From: an uncultured Lachnospiraceae bacterium | Lineage (GTDB): Bacteria; Bacillota; Clostridia; Lachnospirales; Lachnospiraceae | Direction: 5' to 3' | Assembly (NCBI GenBank): GCA_946632055.1 | Contig: CAMPAR010000010.1 | Span: forward strand, 1 to 40,341 | Length of the DNA stretch: 40,341 nt | Part shown: in pieces, positions 1-8,198 of the stretch | Layout of the letters: every line of letters begins with the position of its first letter | Position numbering within the stretch: the first letter of the stretch is position 1 | Translations under genes and position numbers: made by a program | Notes under the pieces: model-generated | Told to the model about the DNA's origin: nothing | Databases searched by the model: none | Seen by the model: the letters and a program-made list of their open reading frames with translations, nothing else

Positions 1-3000
1 AGGAGAAAGGCCTGTTTTTGATTTCCGGCGATACCGGCGCGGGAAAGACGACGATTTTCGACGCGATCTGTTTCGCGCTGTACGGAACCACCAGCGGCTC
101 CTACCGGGATACGCGGAATCTGAGAAGCGAGTACGCGGCGGATTCGGAAAAGAGCTACGTGGACTTCTATTTTTCGCATCAGGGACGGAATTATCATGTG
201 TGGAGGCAGCCCTCCTATGAGCGCCCCAAAAAGCACGGCGAAGGCTTGACAAGCGAGTCCGAGAAGGCGGTTTTCTACGCGGAAGGAGAGGCCCCGGTCG
301 AAGGCGCGACGAAGGTGAATCAGGCTGTCGCGGAGCTTCTTCGGATCGATGATAAGCAGTTCAAGCAGATTGTGATGATCGCGCAGGGAGAGTTCCGCGA
401 GCTCCTGAATGCGAAGACCGACCAGAGAACCGAAATCCTCCGAACCATCTTCCTGACAAGCGGCTACAAAAATATCGAGTACAAGCTGAAGGACCGCATG
501 GATGCCGGAACCGTGCGGGAAAAGAACGCGCGAAACAGCATGCTGCAGCATCTTTCCGACATCACGGCCGACGAGGACGACGAGATGCTTCAGGAGCTCG
601 AGGAGCTGAAAGCGCAGGCTGCCGGCGCGGAAAGCATGTGGAACCTCGATGAAATCCTGGAAATGACGGACAGGCTGATTCGGTCCGAAGCGGTCCGGCA
701 GGAAGAAATCAGGGGACAGCTCGACCGGAAACTGGAGGAAGAAAAGGCGAAAAACGCCGAGCTGATTCTTGCGAAGGCGAATAACGAGCTGATCGAAAAA
801 AGGGACCGCCACAGGGCGGAAAAGGAGGCGCTGGACCAAAAAGAGCCGGAAATCCGGGAACTGAACGAACTCCTTGCAAGGCAGAAGAAAGCGGTCCGGA
901 GCGTGCTTCCCGTCTATCGAATCTGGGCACAGAAGGTGTCTGAAGCCTCCGAAACGGAAGAGAAGATCCGGGAGGCAAAGGAGGAACTCGCTGCGGCCCT
1001 CACACGTCAGGAGCAGGCGGCAAAGGCGCTCAGCGATGCAAAGAGCCGCGAACCGGAAGCCGAGGCGCTGAAGGAGAAGATCATCCGGATCGAGGAAGAA
1101 GAAACGAAATACCGGGAGAAAAAGGAACTTCAGGGAAAGCTGGGATGTCTCGAGGCGCGGGATCAGGAGATCCAAAAAGAAGAGAAGGTGCTGAAGGAAA
1201 GCGAGGAAGCCCTGCAGCAGCGGATCGACAGGCTGAAGCGGACGATCGGCGAACGGAAGGAAAAGCCGGTCGAAGAGAAGGAAATCAGGAACGCCGGAGA
1301 GAAAATCGAAGCTCTTTTCAAGGAAATCCGAGGCGTGATAGACGGAGAAATACCGGAATACGGCATCAGGAAAGAGAAGCTTCGGGAAAAACAGCAGGAT
1401 TATCTTTCGGCGCTCGAGCGGTATATTGAGGCCTGCAGAGCGCGGGAAGCCGCCGAAATCCTGCTGGAAGAAAGCCGGGCGGGGATTCTGGCGGGCAAGC
1501 TCGTTGAAGGCGAAAAATGCCCGGTCTGCGGCTCCGTGCACCATCCGGAGCCGGCCGTCCTGAAAGATCCATCCATGACGGAGGAAGGCTTCAAGGCCTT
1601 GCAGCAGGAAGAAGCAACGCTTCAGGAGGAGAAAAACCAAAAGAACACGGAGGCGGTAAGCGCAAAGACCTCTTTCGAGGAGTTTGATATGCATCTTCGG
1701 AATGAAATTACGGAGTGTCTGGAAAAAGCCCTGCCGGAAAGAGAACCGGGGGAACTTTCCATTCCTGAACTGATTAAGGCGCTTCACGAGGCCGAAAGCG
1801 CGGTTGCTGAAAGGGCGGAGGAGAACGCGAAGAAGCTTTCCGCCGTTGAGAAAGAGGTTGAGAAGCTTCATCAGGCGGAAGCGGAGCTGGAAAAGGCGTC
1901 CGGAAGCGAGACGGAGGAGCTCGGAAAGAAAAAGGAAAAACTGCGCTCCGAAAAGGAAAATACGCAGCAGGAGCTCACAAAGACCCGGACCGGCCTGAAG
2001 ATGATCGGGGAACTGCAGTACCCGGACTGGGAAACGGCCGGGCGGGAACGGAAAAGCGCTGAGGAGAAGAGAAACAGCATCCTGAAGGCTCTGAATACCA
2101 TGCAGGAGAATAAAAACGCGGCGGATCAGAACGCCGCGGCGAAAGAAGCCGAAATCAAGCTCTTAAAGGAACGGCTCGGGCGGCTGGAAAAGGAGAAGAG
2201 CGCTTCAAAAGAGAGCCTGGAGCTTGCGCTTGAACAGAATGAATTTTCCTCCGCGGAAGAGATGAAGGCGTATGCCGTCAGCGAGGAAAGTCTGGAAGAG
2301 ACGGAGAAGCTCATTTCGGAATTCGGACAGGAGCGCGCGGCCAACGAACGGCTTCTTGGCGACGCGGAAAAAGCCGCGGAAGGAAAGGAAAAGGTCAATA
2401 TCGACAGTCTGCAGGAGCTGTGCGGGAAACTGAAGGAAGAAGCGGAAAGGATCCGCGGGAAGCACAGCCGTGGAGAGCACAGGCTGGAGACGAACCGGGA
2501 AAAACGGAAGAGCATTCTGGACAGAAGAAAGGAATACGAGGAAGCGCGTAAGGAAAGTACTGTCTGCCGGACACTTTATAATCTCGTGAAGGGAACGACC
2601 GGAAACGGTAAAATTACGCTGGAACAGTACATTCAGGCGGCGGGTTTTGACGGAATTATCGCAGCGGCAAACCGGCGTCTTCTGCCGATGAGCGGCGGCC
2701 AGTATGAATTGTACCGCCAGGAGGATTCGCTCGGAAAGAGGAGCAATACCTTCCTGGATCTCGAGGTCCTCGATCACTATACGGGGCACCGGAGGCCGGT
2801 CGGAAACCTTTCCGGCGGCGAGAGCTTCAAGGCTTCTCTCAGCCTGGCGCTCGGCCTGTCCGATACGGTGTCATCGAATCTCGGCGGCGTTCAGATGGAT
2901 GCGCTCTTTATCGATGAAGGCTTCGGCTCGCTGGACAGAAAATCCATCGAAAGCGCGATGGAAATCCTGAGCGCGCTCACCGGAAGCAATAAGCTGGTCG

Positions 3001-3104
3001 GAGTCATCAGCCACAGAGAGGAGCTGATGGAGAATATCCCGCAGCAGATCAAGGTGAAGAAGACGCGCGAGGGAAGCGAAATAACGATCGAATCCGGCGT
3101 CTGA
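1..3104 (+). CDS. sbcC: Exonuclease SbcC, large ATPase subunit (5'-truncated by window edge)
   Basis: Partner of the SbcD nuclease in the SbcCD (Mre11-Rad50-like) complex, which opens hairpins and processes DNA ends. The frame is already open at base 3 (reads EKGLFLISGDTGAGKT), so the true start lies upstream; by family comparison only about 30 residues are missing. Walker A GDTGAGKT is at the left edge. Two very long charged coiled-coil arms (rich in E, K, R) flank a zinc hook CPVCG near visible residue 500. The ABC signature NLSGGES is near residue 927 and Walker B ALFIDEGFGSLD near residue 963, followed by the D-loop and a SHREE motif. All Rad50-type elements are present, so the protein looks functional. 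sbcD would be expected just upstream, outside the window. The family assignment is secure. Confidence 0.96.
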   Translation, partial: EKGLFLISGDTGAGKTTIFDAICFALYGTTSGSYRDTRNLRSEYAADSEKSYVDFYFSHQGRNYHVWRQPSYERPKKHGEGLTSESEKAVFYAEGEAPVEGATKVNQAVAELLRIDDKQFKQIVMIAQGEFRELLNAKTDQRTEILRTIFLTSGYKNIEYKLKDRMDAGTVREKNARNSMLQHLSDITADEDDEMLQELEELKAQAAGAESMWNLDEILEMTDRLIRSEAVRQEEIRGQLDRKLEEEKAKNAELILAKANNELIEKRDRHRAEKEALDQKEPEIRELNELLARQKKAVRSVLPVYRIWAQKVSEASETEEKIREAKEELAAALTRQEQAAKALSDAKSREPEAEALKEKIIRIEEEETKYREKKELQGKLGCLEARDQEIQKEEKVLKESEEALQQRIDRLKRTIGERKEKPVEEKEIRNAGEKIEALFKEIRGVIDGEIPEYGIRKEKLREKQQDYLSALERYIEACRAREAAEILLEESRAGILAGKLVEGEKCPVCGSVHHPEPAVLKDPSMTEEGFKALQQEEATLQEEKNQKNTEAVSAKTSFEEFDMHLRNEITECLEKALPEREPGELSIPELIKALHEAESAVAERAEENAKKLSAVEKEVEKLHQAEAELEKASGSETEELGKKKEKLRSEKENTQQELTKTRTGLKMIGELQYPDWETAGRERKSAEEKRNSILKALNTMQENKNAADQNAAAKEAEIKLLKERLGRLEKEKSASKESLELALEQNEFSSAEEMKAYAVSEESLEETEKLISEFGQERAANERLLGDAEKAAEGKEKVNIDSLQELCGKLKEEAERIRGKHSRGEHRLETNREKRKSILDRRKEYEEARKESTVCRTLYNLVKGTTGNGKITLEQYIQAAGFDGIIAAANRRLLPMSGGQYELYRQEDSLGKRSNTFLDLEVLDHYTGHRRPVGNLSGGESFKASLSLALGLSDTVSSNLGGVQMDALFIDEGFGSLDRKSIESAMEILSALTGSNKLVGVISHREELMENIPQQIKVKKTREGSEITIESGV

Positions 3105-3209
3105 GCCTACGGCCATTTCTTCGTCGCATTCGAAGTATTCGCCGTCGGATTCCTTTAAAGGAGATTTCTTTTCCAGAATATCCAGGGTGTTCAGGTTGAC
3201 ATAAGCCAT
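2871..3209 (-). pseudogene. Possible gene remnant converging on sbcC
   Basis: A minus-strand frame begins with ATG at 3209, starting MAYVNLNTLDILEKKSPL, and has a purine-rich AGAGGG upstream of the start. Only the first ~35 codons lie outside sbcC; the remainder runs antisense to the sbcC 3' end, where the predicted sequence looks like ordinary antisense shadow. A sigma-A-like promoter (TTGCGC, 17 bases, TATGAT on the minus strand, about 3246-3274) sits in front. The best reading is the 5' end of a small gene whose 3' part was lost when sbcC came to lie beside it. The alternative is a non-coding coincidence. No function can be assigned. Confidence 0.3.
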
Positions 3210-3331
3210 AGGATGTGCCCTCTTTTCGTCAAAAGCTTGCTTCATCATACCATACCGGTCCGCCGTGCGCAAGGAAAAGTGATCCTGCGGAAGGCTTTTG
3301 CAGGATGGGACAGACTGCGTTCATCAGATAC

Positions 3332-3360
3332 TTGAAAAAATCATTAAATTGAGTTATGAT
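3332..3360 (+). promoter_or_regulatory. Predicted sigma-A promoter
   Basis: TTGAAA (3332-3337), a 17-base spacer and TATGAT (3355-3360) lie about 70 bases upstream of the small gene at 3431. They fit the Firmicute vegetative consensus. Confidence 0.6.
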
Positions 3361-3430
3361 GAGTTCCAAGCGTCGGATCCGGGGATTCCTTGCCCGGAGA
3401 AACACGCAAACGGACTTATGAGGTGATACG

Positions 3431-3763
3431 GTGAATTCCATTACCTATTTTCCGTCCTGCCAGTGGCTGATCCGGCTGGACGAAAAGCAGAAATACACCG
3501 GCTCCGTCGGAACGGGGGAGACCGGCCTGTTTACCGTGCATACCCTGCATTATGCGGTCTGGTGCGCCGCAGAAGAGGACCCGGAAGGAAACGGCCGGAA
3601 GGTGCTGAAGGTGACTTCTCACATCGTCCCGCCGCTGTACTCCGGGAAAGAGCCTTTCGGATTCGAGGAAGCCTCCTTTCCGGCGACGGAGGAGGGCGCA
3701 GAGGAAGCCCGGGAATGGCTCGAAGCGTGCATCGGACGGTATGACTGCATCGGTGAAAAATAA
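3431..3763 (+). CDS. Hypothetical protein, 110 aa
   Basis: I do not recognise the family. The frame starts with GTG at 3431, preceded by GAGGTG about seven bases upstream, and has a good promoter at 3332-3360. The product is acidic, soluble-looking and has no signal peptide or membrane segment. It contains a run of likely beta strands (TGETGLFTVHTLHYAVWCA; KVLKVTSHIVPPLY) and a C-terminal helix (EEGAEEAREWLEACI). Codon use matches neighbouring real genes. Its end overlaps the start of the next small frame by 23 bases. Confidence 0.65.
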   Translation: MNSITYFPSCQWLIRLDEKQKYTGSVGTGETGLFTVHTLHYAVWCAAEEDPEGNGRKVLKVTSHIVPPLYSGKEPFGFEEASFPATEEGAEEAREWLEACIGRYDCIGEK

Positions 3764-3902
3764 AAAAACGGAAATCTTCCTGATGGGCGGGCTGACGATC
3801 ATCGGATAGTTCTATACCCTGCATTTTACGGAGTTTGCGGGCGTCCTGATGCTCGTGGGCGCTCTGGTATTCCTGTTTGCGAAAATGCTGGATAAAGATT
3901 AA
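3741..3902 (+). pseudogene. Small membrane peptide gene interrupted by in-frame TAG
   Basis: Reading from ATG 3741 gives 22 codons (MTASVKNKKTEIFLMGGLTI...), then TAG at 3807-3809, then 30 further open codons to TAA at 3900-3902. Across the stop the sequence makes sense as one ~53-residue protein: a short positive N-terminus, a hydrophobic segment (IFLMGGLTIIG) and a second one (FAGVLMLVGALVFLFAKML) ending MLDKD. That is the profile of a small two-helix membrane protein. A single-base change would explain the stop. Alternatives are a sequencing error or amber readthrough; no suppressor evidence is visible here. Confidence 0.5.
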
Positions 3903-3940
3903 AAGCGGGACCTGTGGCTCCTGCGCCTTTATACGAAAAA

Positions 3941-3975
3941 GAAAGCCGATCCTTTTGCGGACCGGCTTTCTTCTG
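3941..3975 (-). terminator. Intrinsic terminator of the lipid kinase gene
   Basis: The hairpin GAAAGCCGATCC / GGACCGGCTTTC (3941-3970, TTTTGC loop) lies just past the minus-strand kinase stop. On the minus strand it is followed by a T-rich run (TTTCTTTTTCG). It can also stop plus-strand transcripts from the small genes upstream. Confidence 0.8.
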
Positions 3976-3986
3976 AATATGGGGCG

Positions 3987-4847
3987 TTACTTCTTTGAAA
4001 CGATGTGGTAGCTTGTGACGCCGAGGATCGTTTCGCCGTCAACCTGAAGCGCGGTCGGGGTGTCGAATTCCACGGTAATATCGTGGCCGGTCTGCACCTT
4101 TACGCAGTCGGTGTGCTTCACATGCTCGCCCTTGAAGATGCCCGGGAAAATCGTAAGGGTTTTCAGCTTTCCGGAGCCGTAGAAGAGGAGCGTGGAGAGC
4201 TTGTGCTCCGGATCGAGGCGTCTCTGACCGGGCGTGGCGTTCATGCCGCCGCCGTAGAAGCGTCCCTTCATGGTCGGAGCGAGCCAGACCTTTTTGTAGG
4301 AGCTCTTCAGGCCGTCGATCGTTACGGTGGCATTCACGGGCTTGAATTTGAAGAGCAGGCCCTTGATCGCGATGGCGGTATAATTGACGTCGGTGCCGGG
4401 CTTTTCCTGACGGATCCGGTCGCCTTCCTCGCAGCAGTAGCCGTCGATGCCGAAGCCGACGCCGTTCAGCACCTTGTAGCTGCGGCCCTTGATGGTGGCG
4501 ATCGGAAGATTCTTCAGATAGGGATTCAGGACGAAGGGCGGATCTCCGGCCTCTTCCCGGACATCGTTCAGGAAATCGTTTCCCGTGCCGGCGGGGTAGT
4601 ACTGAATTTCACGCTCCAGCGCGTCGGTATCACAGGCGTTGATAAAATGATTCAGCGTGCCGTCTCCGCCGCAGATGATAATGGTTTCGTCCGCCGGAGT
4701 CTCCTTGAAATAGGCGTTATAGTCGCTGATTTTTGTGATGTCCTCGAAGCGGACGGCGCCGGAGAGTTTCGCTTTCAGCTCTTCGGCGGTCTTCAGCCCT
4801 TTGCCGTTGCCGGACAGTGAATTATACAGGATCACATACTTTTCCAT
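3987..4847 (-). CDS. Diacylglycerol kinase family lipid kinase (YegS/BmrU-like)
   Basis: A 286-residue protein with the DAGK catalytic fold. The N-terminal YNSLSGNGKG matches the family's NPxSGxxxG loop, and the nucleotide-binding GGDGTLNHF motif is at residues 60-68. A PAGTGNDFLND segment follows, as usual in DAGK proteins, then the C-terminal beta-sandwich domain including GGGMNATPGQRRLDPE. Length fits the family (about 290-310). The start ATG at 4847 has GAGGTG six bases upstream. Such enzymes phosphorylate diacylglycerol or related lipids at the membrane; the exact substrate cannot be read from sequence. It is transcribed alone, divergently from the glycosyltransferase genes, from a promoter overlapping theirs. 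Confidence 0.9.
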   Translation of the reverse strand: MEKYVILYNSLSGNGKGLKTAEELKAKLSGAVRFEDITKISDYNAYFKETPADETIIICGGDGTLNHFINACDTDALEREIQYYPAGTGNDFLNDVREEAGDPPFVLNPYLKNLPIATIKGRSYKVLNGVGFGIDGYCCEEGDRIRQEKPGTDVNYTAIAIKGLLFKFKPVNATVTIDGLKSSYKKVWLAPTMKGRFYGGGMNATPGQRRLDPEHKLSTLLFYGSGKLKTLTIFPGIFKGEHVKHTDCVKVQTGHDITVEFDTPTALQVDGETILGVTSYHIVSKK

Positions 4848-4880
4848 GGCTTCACCTCATCTGTAGATCACATTGAATTT

Positions 4881-4905
4881 CCGGGTCACGGGAGCGTGAT
4901 CCCGG
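4881..4905 (-). promoter_or_regulatory. Hairpin in the lipid kinase 5' leader
   Basis: CCGGGTCACG (4881-4890) and CGTGATCCCGG (4895-4905) form a 10-pair stem with one bulged base and a GGAG loop. It lies between the predicted minus-strand start and the kinase ATG, so it would be in the mRNA leader. It could stabilise the message or be a protein site. Confidence 0.45.
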
Positions 4906-4906
4906 T

Positions 4907-4935
4907 TTGACTTTTAATATTCTCTATGATACAAT
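4907..4935 (+). promoter_or_regulatory. Predicted sigma-A promoter for the glycosyltransferase block
   Basis: TTGACT (4907-4912), a 17-base spacer and TACAAT (4930-4935) point toward the gene at 5047. The -10 overlaps the -10 of the divergent minus-strand promoter. Confidence 0.65.
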
Positions 4936-4954
4936 AATTCAGCTGATTTGTAAA
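4926..4954 (-). promoter_or_regulatory. Predicted sigma-A promoter for the lipid kinase gene
   Basis: On the minus strand TTTACA (plus-strand 4949-4954), a 17-base spacer and TATCAT (plus-strand 4926-4931) precede the kinase. It physically overlaps the plus-strand promoter at 4907-4935, so the two are probably mutually exclusive. Confidence 0.6.
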
Positions 4955-5046
4955 GAATAGAGCACGAATTCCGGGCGAAGATCCGGACGGAATGCTGTCT
5001 GTATATAGATACAGCCGGACAAGAAGAAAACGGCTGCGGAGGTAGT

Positions 5047-5967
5047 ATGCAAAAAGCGTATGAAGCGGCGATTCTGCTTCAGGAAAAAGGGAACCGCATA
5101 GAAACGCTGATAAAGGCCCTGGAAGAGCAGACGATACGGCCTGCAAGAATTATCGCGGTGTGTCCGCCGGGGCGGGAAAAGGGGCTTTTTTCGGGCTCTG
5201 CCGGCGCCTCAGCGCTCTGCGTTGTAAATACGGAGGGGAGCGGAGAGGGCGTGCTTCTTTCAGCCGCCTTCCGGGAGGCGAAAACGGAGCTTCTCATGGT
5301 TCTGAAGGAAGGCGCCTGCCCGGGAAGCGCCGGTTTTGCGGAGACGCTTTTATCGGACTTTGAAGACCCTTCAGTCAGCGCGGTTTATACGACGGTTTTC
5401 TCGAATGAAAAGGAGCTCTGTGCTCCTTTTGTGCTCGACAGGACCTGGCTTTCTTACGAGACGATTTATTCCGCGAAGGATATCTATAAATACGGGCCTG
5501 TCGTGTTCCTGCACCGCGCCTGGTCCTGCATGTACCGTACGGCGGATGTGAGGGAGGTTTTCCTTGAGCCGGAGGGAATCACGCACCCCGAATTCATGCT
5601 GAATGCCCGTCTTCTGTATGACGGAAAGAAAATCGTGCGGGAGGAGCGCGTCTCCTCGTCTTACGCGCCTTCCTTTAATGCCGCGGTCGCTTTCAGCGAA
5701 GCCTTTTCGGTCGCTGCCGGCGTGAAGCTGCATTATCCCTACTTCGGCGCCGGAACCGTACGCCTGATGCCCCGCTTAAGATCCGGCTACGGAGAATGCA
5801 GGGAAAAGGCGAAGGAATATATGAAGACGCATCGGGCGGGAATCCGGAAGCTTCGGCTTTCGTTTCTGATCGCCTCCGCGGAGCTCGGCGACTACTTCGG
5901 CGAACACTACCACCGGCTGCCAGCGAAACTGAACCGGCTGTTATCCCGGAATCCGTATTTTCTGTAG
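5047..5967 (+). CDS. GT2-like glycosyltransferase, divergent
   Basis: A 306-residue protein with the outline of a GT-A/GT2 rhamnosyltransferase-type enzyme. The first segment, with IETLIKALEEQTIRPARIIAV, matches the usual opening helix-strand (LxxxIxSLxxQTxxPxxIIVV). A late segment, PEFMLNARLLYDGKKIVREERV, matches the DxDLxxRLLxxGYKIxYxP region. However, where a DXD metal-binding triplet is expected I read LKEGACPGSAG, without it. The protein may therefore be metal-independent, specialised or catalytically weak. No signal peptide or membrane helix. Start ATG 5047 has GGAGGT just upstream. It is the first gene of a block with the large two-domain glycosyltransferase eight bases downstream; both probably act on a surface polysaccharide. 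Confidence 0.65.
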   Translation: MQKAYEAAILLQEKGNRIETLIKALEEQTIRPARIIAVCPPGREKGLFSGSAGASALCVVNTEGSGEGVLLSAAFREAKTELLMVLKEGACPGSAGFAETLLSDFEDPSVSAVYTTVFSNEKELCAPFVLDRTWLSYETIYSAKDIYKYGPVVFLHRAWSCMYRTADVREVFLEPEGITHPEFMLNARLLYDGKKIVREERVSSSYAPSFNAAVAFSEAFSVAAGVKLHYPYFGAGTVRLMPRLRSGYGECREKAKEYMKTHRAGIRKLRLSFLIASAELGDYFGEHYHRLPAKLNRLLSRNPYFL

Positions 5968-5975
5968 GAACGAAC

Positions 5976-8198
5976 ATGTATCTGTTTATTGACGATTGTT
6001 TTAAAAAGAATAATCAGCTGAATGTGACCGGCTGGCACTACGGGAATTCGAAGAAGAGCCGGGTGGAGTTTCACGTACTTTCAGGAGGGCAGGAGATTCC
6101 CTTCCGCATCACCTTCGGGAAGCGGCCGGACGTCGGCTACGCGTATTTTAATGACCCGTCGGACTACGATTTCGGATATTTCCTCGAAATTCCGGACGCT
6201 TCGGGAAAAAAATATGTGATCCGGATCACGGAAAAAGATGGTGAGTCGGAAGATTCGGCCGAAGTCGGCATTTCTGTTCCCCTGATCCCGCTCATAAAGA
6301 AGTATCGGGAAATGCGGCAGCGCATCACGGAGCTTCGCGAAAAGCTCGGCCACTATTTGAGGCGAGATTACCATGCCTACACCGAGTGGTTTCATCATGT
6401 GCGCGTGACGCCGGAGGAGCTTTCGGTGCAGCGCTCGGCCTGTCTTCCCGCCGAGCCCCGGATCAGCATTCTCGTGCCGGTATACCGCACAAAGCCGCGC
6501 TATCTGAAGGAAATGCTGAATTCCGTCCTGCTGCAGTCGTATTCGAACTGGGAGCTCTGCATCGTAAACGCAGACCCCAGGGATGCCGAGGTCGGCAGAA
6601 TCCTGAAGGAATATGCCGCGTCGGACGCGAGAATTCAGGTCCGGGATCTTCCGGAAAACAAGGGAATTTCTGCGAATACGAACGAGGCGTTTTCAATGGC
6701 CTCCGGGGAATTCATCGGGCTTCTCGATCATGACGACACGCTCGAGCCGGATGCGCTTTATGAGTATGTGAGCCTTCTCAACAACCGCCCGGACACGGAT
6801 CTCCTGTACTGCGACGAAGACAAGATGCGTGACGCAACCGACTATTACTACTATCCGAATTTCAAACCGGACTACAATCCGGACATGCTATATAACAATA
6901 ACTACATCTGTCACTTCCTGATGGTCCGCGCGAGTCTCATGCGGGAGCTTGGCGGGATGAGGAGCGGCTTTGACGGAGCACAGGACTATGACTTCCTGCT
7001 CCGCGCGCTGGAGAAGACGGAGCGGATCGAACACATCCCGCGGGTGCTTTATCACTGGCGGACCGCAGCAACCTCGACGGCGAAGAACGCCGGAACGAAG
7101 GATTATGCCGGAGACGCGGGCGAGAGAGCGATCAATGAAGCCTATGTCCGCCGCGGAATTCACGCGAAGGCTGCGTGCTCGCCGATTGCCGGCTGGTACA
7201 AGTCGAAGTATACAATGACGCGGGAGCCGCTGATTTCCGTCATCATCCCGAACAAGGACCACACCGACGACCTCGACATCTGCATTGAATCGCTGAAGAA
7301 GCGCTGCACCTACCGGAACCTTGAGATTATCGTCATCGAAAACAACAGCACCGAGCCGGAAACTTTCGCCTATTACGAAGAACTGAAAAAGCGTTATCCG
7401 GATATCGTCATCCTGTACTACAAGGATAAATTCAATTACTCCAGGATCAACAATTTCGGCTTCCGCGCATCGCACGGGGAGCTGATCCTTCTTCTCAATA
7501 ACGACACCGAAGCGGTTTCCGAGGACCTGTTTGAAAACATGGCGGCTTTCCTGGAGCGGCCGGAGGTCGGCGCGGTCGGCGCACGCCTTCTGTACGCGGA
7601 CAATACCGTGCAGCACGCCGGCGTGCTCGTCGGGGCCGGGGGATTGGCGGACCACATGTTCAAGGGCTACAAGGCTTCCAAGCCCTGCTACATGTGCCGC
7701 TCGATCACGACCCAGGACGTTTCCTGCGTGACGGCTGCCTGCCTCATGGTGAAGCGGAGCGTGTATGAAGAGGTCGGCGGGCTGGACGAGAGTTTTGAAG
7801 TCGCCTTCAACGACGTCGATTTCTGCCTGAAAATCCGGGAAAAGGGGCATCTGATCGTCTACGACGCGGACGCGGTCATGCATCACTATGAATCCAAGTC
7901 GAGAGGCTCCGAGAATACGCCGGAAAAGTTCCTGAGGTTCAGCGGAGAGGTCTCGCGCCTCAGCAATAAATGGAAGGTCCTGAAGGGCTTTACCGATCCC
8001 TACTATAATCCGAACATGTCGTATCTGATGTATTTTAAACCGGACCCGAAGGTGATGAACCAGAGAGCCGGAGAACGTGTGGCATACAGAAAAGATCTGC
8101 TGAAAGGAGAAGATGATGAGTGGGATGAAGACAGCGCTCGTGACGGGCGCGGACAGAGGTCTCGGCTTCGCCGTCGTAAAGGAGCTTCTGAAAAATGA
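5976..8198 (+). CDS. Two-domain GT2 glycosyltransferase for surface polysaccharide
   Basis: A 740-residue protein. The start ATG 5976 (MYLFIDDCFKKN) is chosen because AGGAA lies just upstream and it follows the preceding stop; the frame stays open further upstream but that part overlaps the previous gene. Residues 1-130 form a beta-rich domain. A first GT2 domain starts near 160 (ISILVPVYRT) with DHDD near 249. A second starts near 420 (ISVIIPNKDH), with LLNNDTEA near 505 and FNDVDFCLKI near 612, typical of WbbL/RfbF-like rhamnosyltransferases. Tandem GT2 enzymes of this kind build repeat units of rhamnose-containing cell-wall or O-antigen-like glycans in the cytoplasm. Its last ~28 codons overlap the next gene and read as arginine-rich out-of-frame sequence, suggesting loss of the original stop. 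Confidence 0.88.
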   Translation: MYLFIDDCFKKNNQLNVTGWHYGNSKKSRVEFHVLSGGQEIPFRITFGKRPDVGYAYFNDPSDYDFGYFLEIPDASGKKYVIRITEKDGESEDSAEVGISVPLIPLIKKYREMRQRITELREKLGHYLRRDYHAYTEWFHHVRVTPEELSVQRSACLPAEPRISILVPVYRTKPRYLKEMLNSVLLQSYSNWELCIVNADPRDAEVGRILKEYAASDARIQVRDLPENKGISANTNEAFSMASGEFIGLLDHDDTLEPDALYEYVSLLNNRPDTDLLYCDEDKMRDATDYYYYPNFKPDYNPDMLYNNNYICHFLMVRASLMRELGGMRSGFDGAQDYDFLLRALEKTERIEHIPRVLYHWRTAATSTAKNAGTKDYAGDAGERAINEAYVRRGIHAKAACSPIAGWYKSKYTMTREPLISVIIPNKDHTDDLDICIESLKKRCTYRNLEIIVIENNSTEPETFAYYEELKKRYPDIVILYYKDKFNYSRINNFGFRASHGELILLLNNDTEAVSEDLFENMAAFLERPEVGAVGARLLYADNTVQHAGVLVGAGGLADHMFKGYKASKPCYMCRSITTQDVSCVTAACLMVKRSVYEEVGGLDESFEVAFNDVDFCLKIREKGHLIVYDADAVMHHYESKSRGSENTPEKFLRFSGEVSRLSNKWKVLKGFTDPYYNPNMSYLMYFKPDPKVMNQRAGERVAYRKDLLKGEDDEWDEDSARDGRGQRSRLRRRKGASEK

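Noticed and set aside
5796..5975. An upstream extension of the two-domain glycosyltransferase
   Set aside because: It would overlap the preceding gene by about 170 bases and reads as low-quality arginine-rich sequence; ATG 5976 has a suitable ribosome site.
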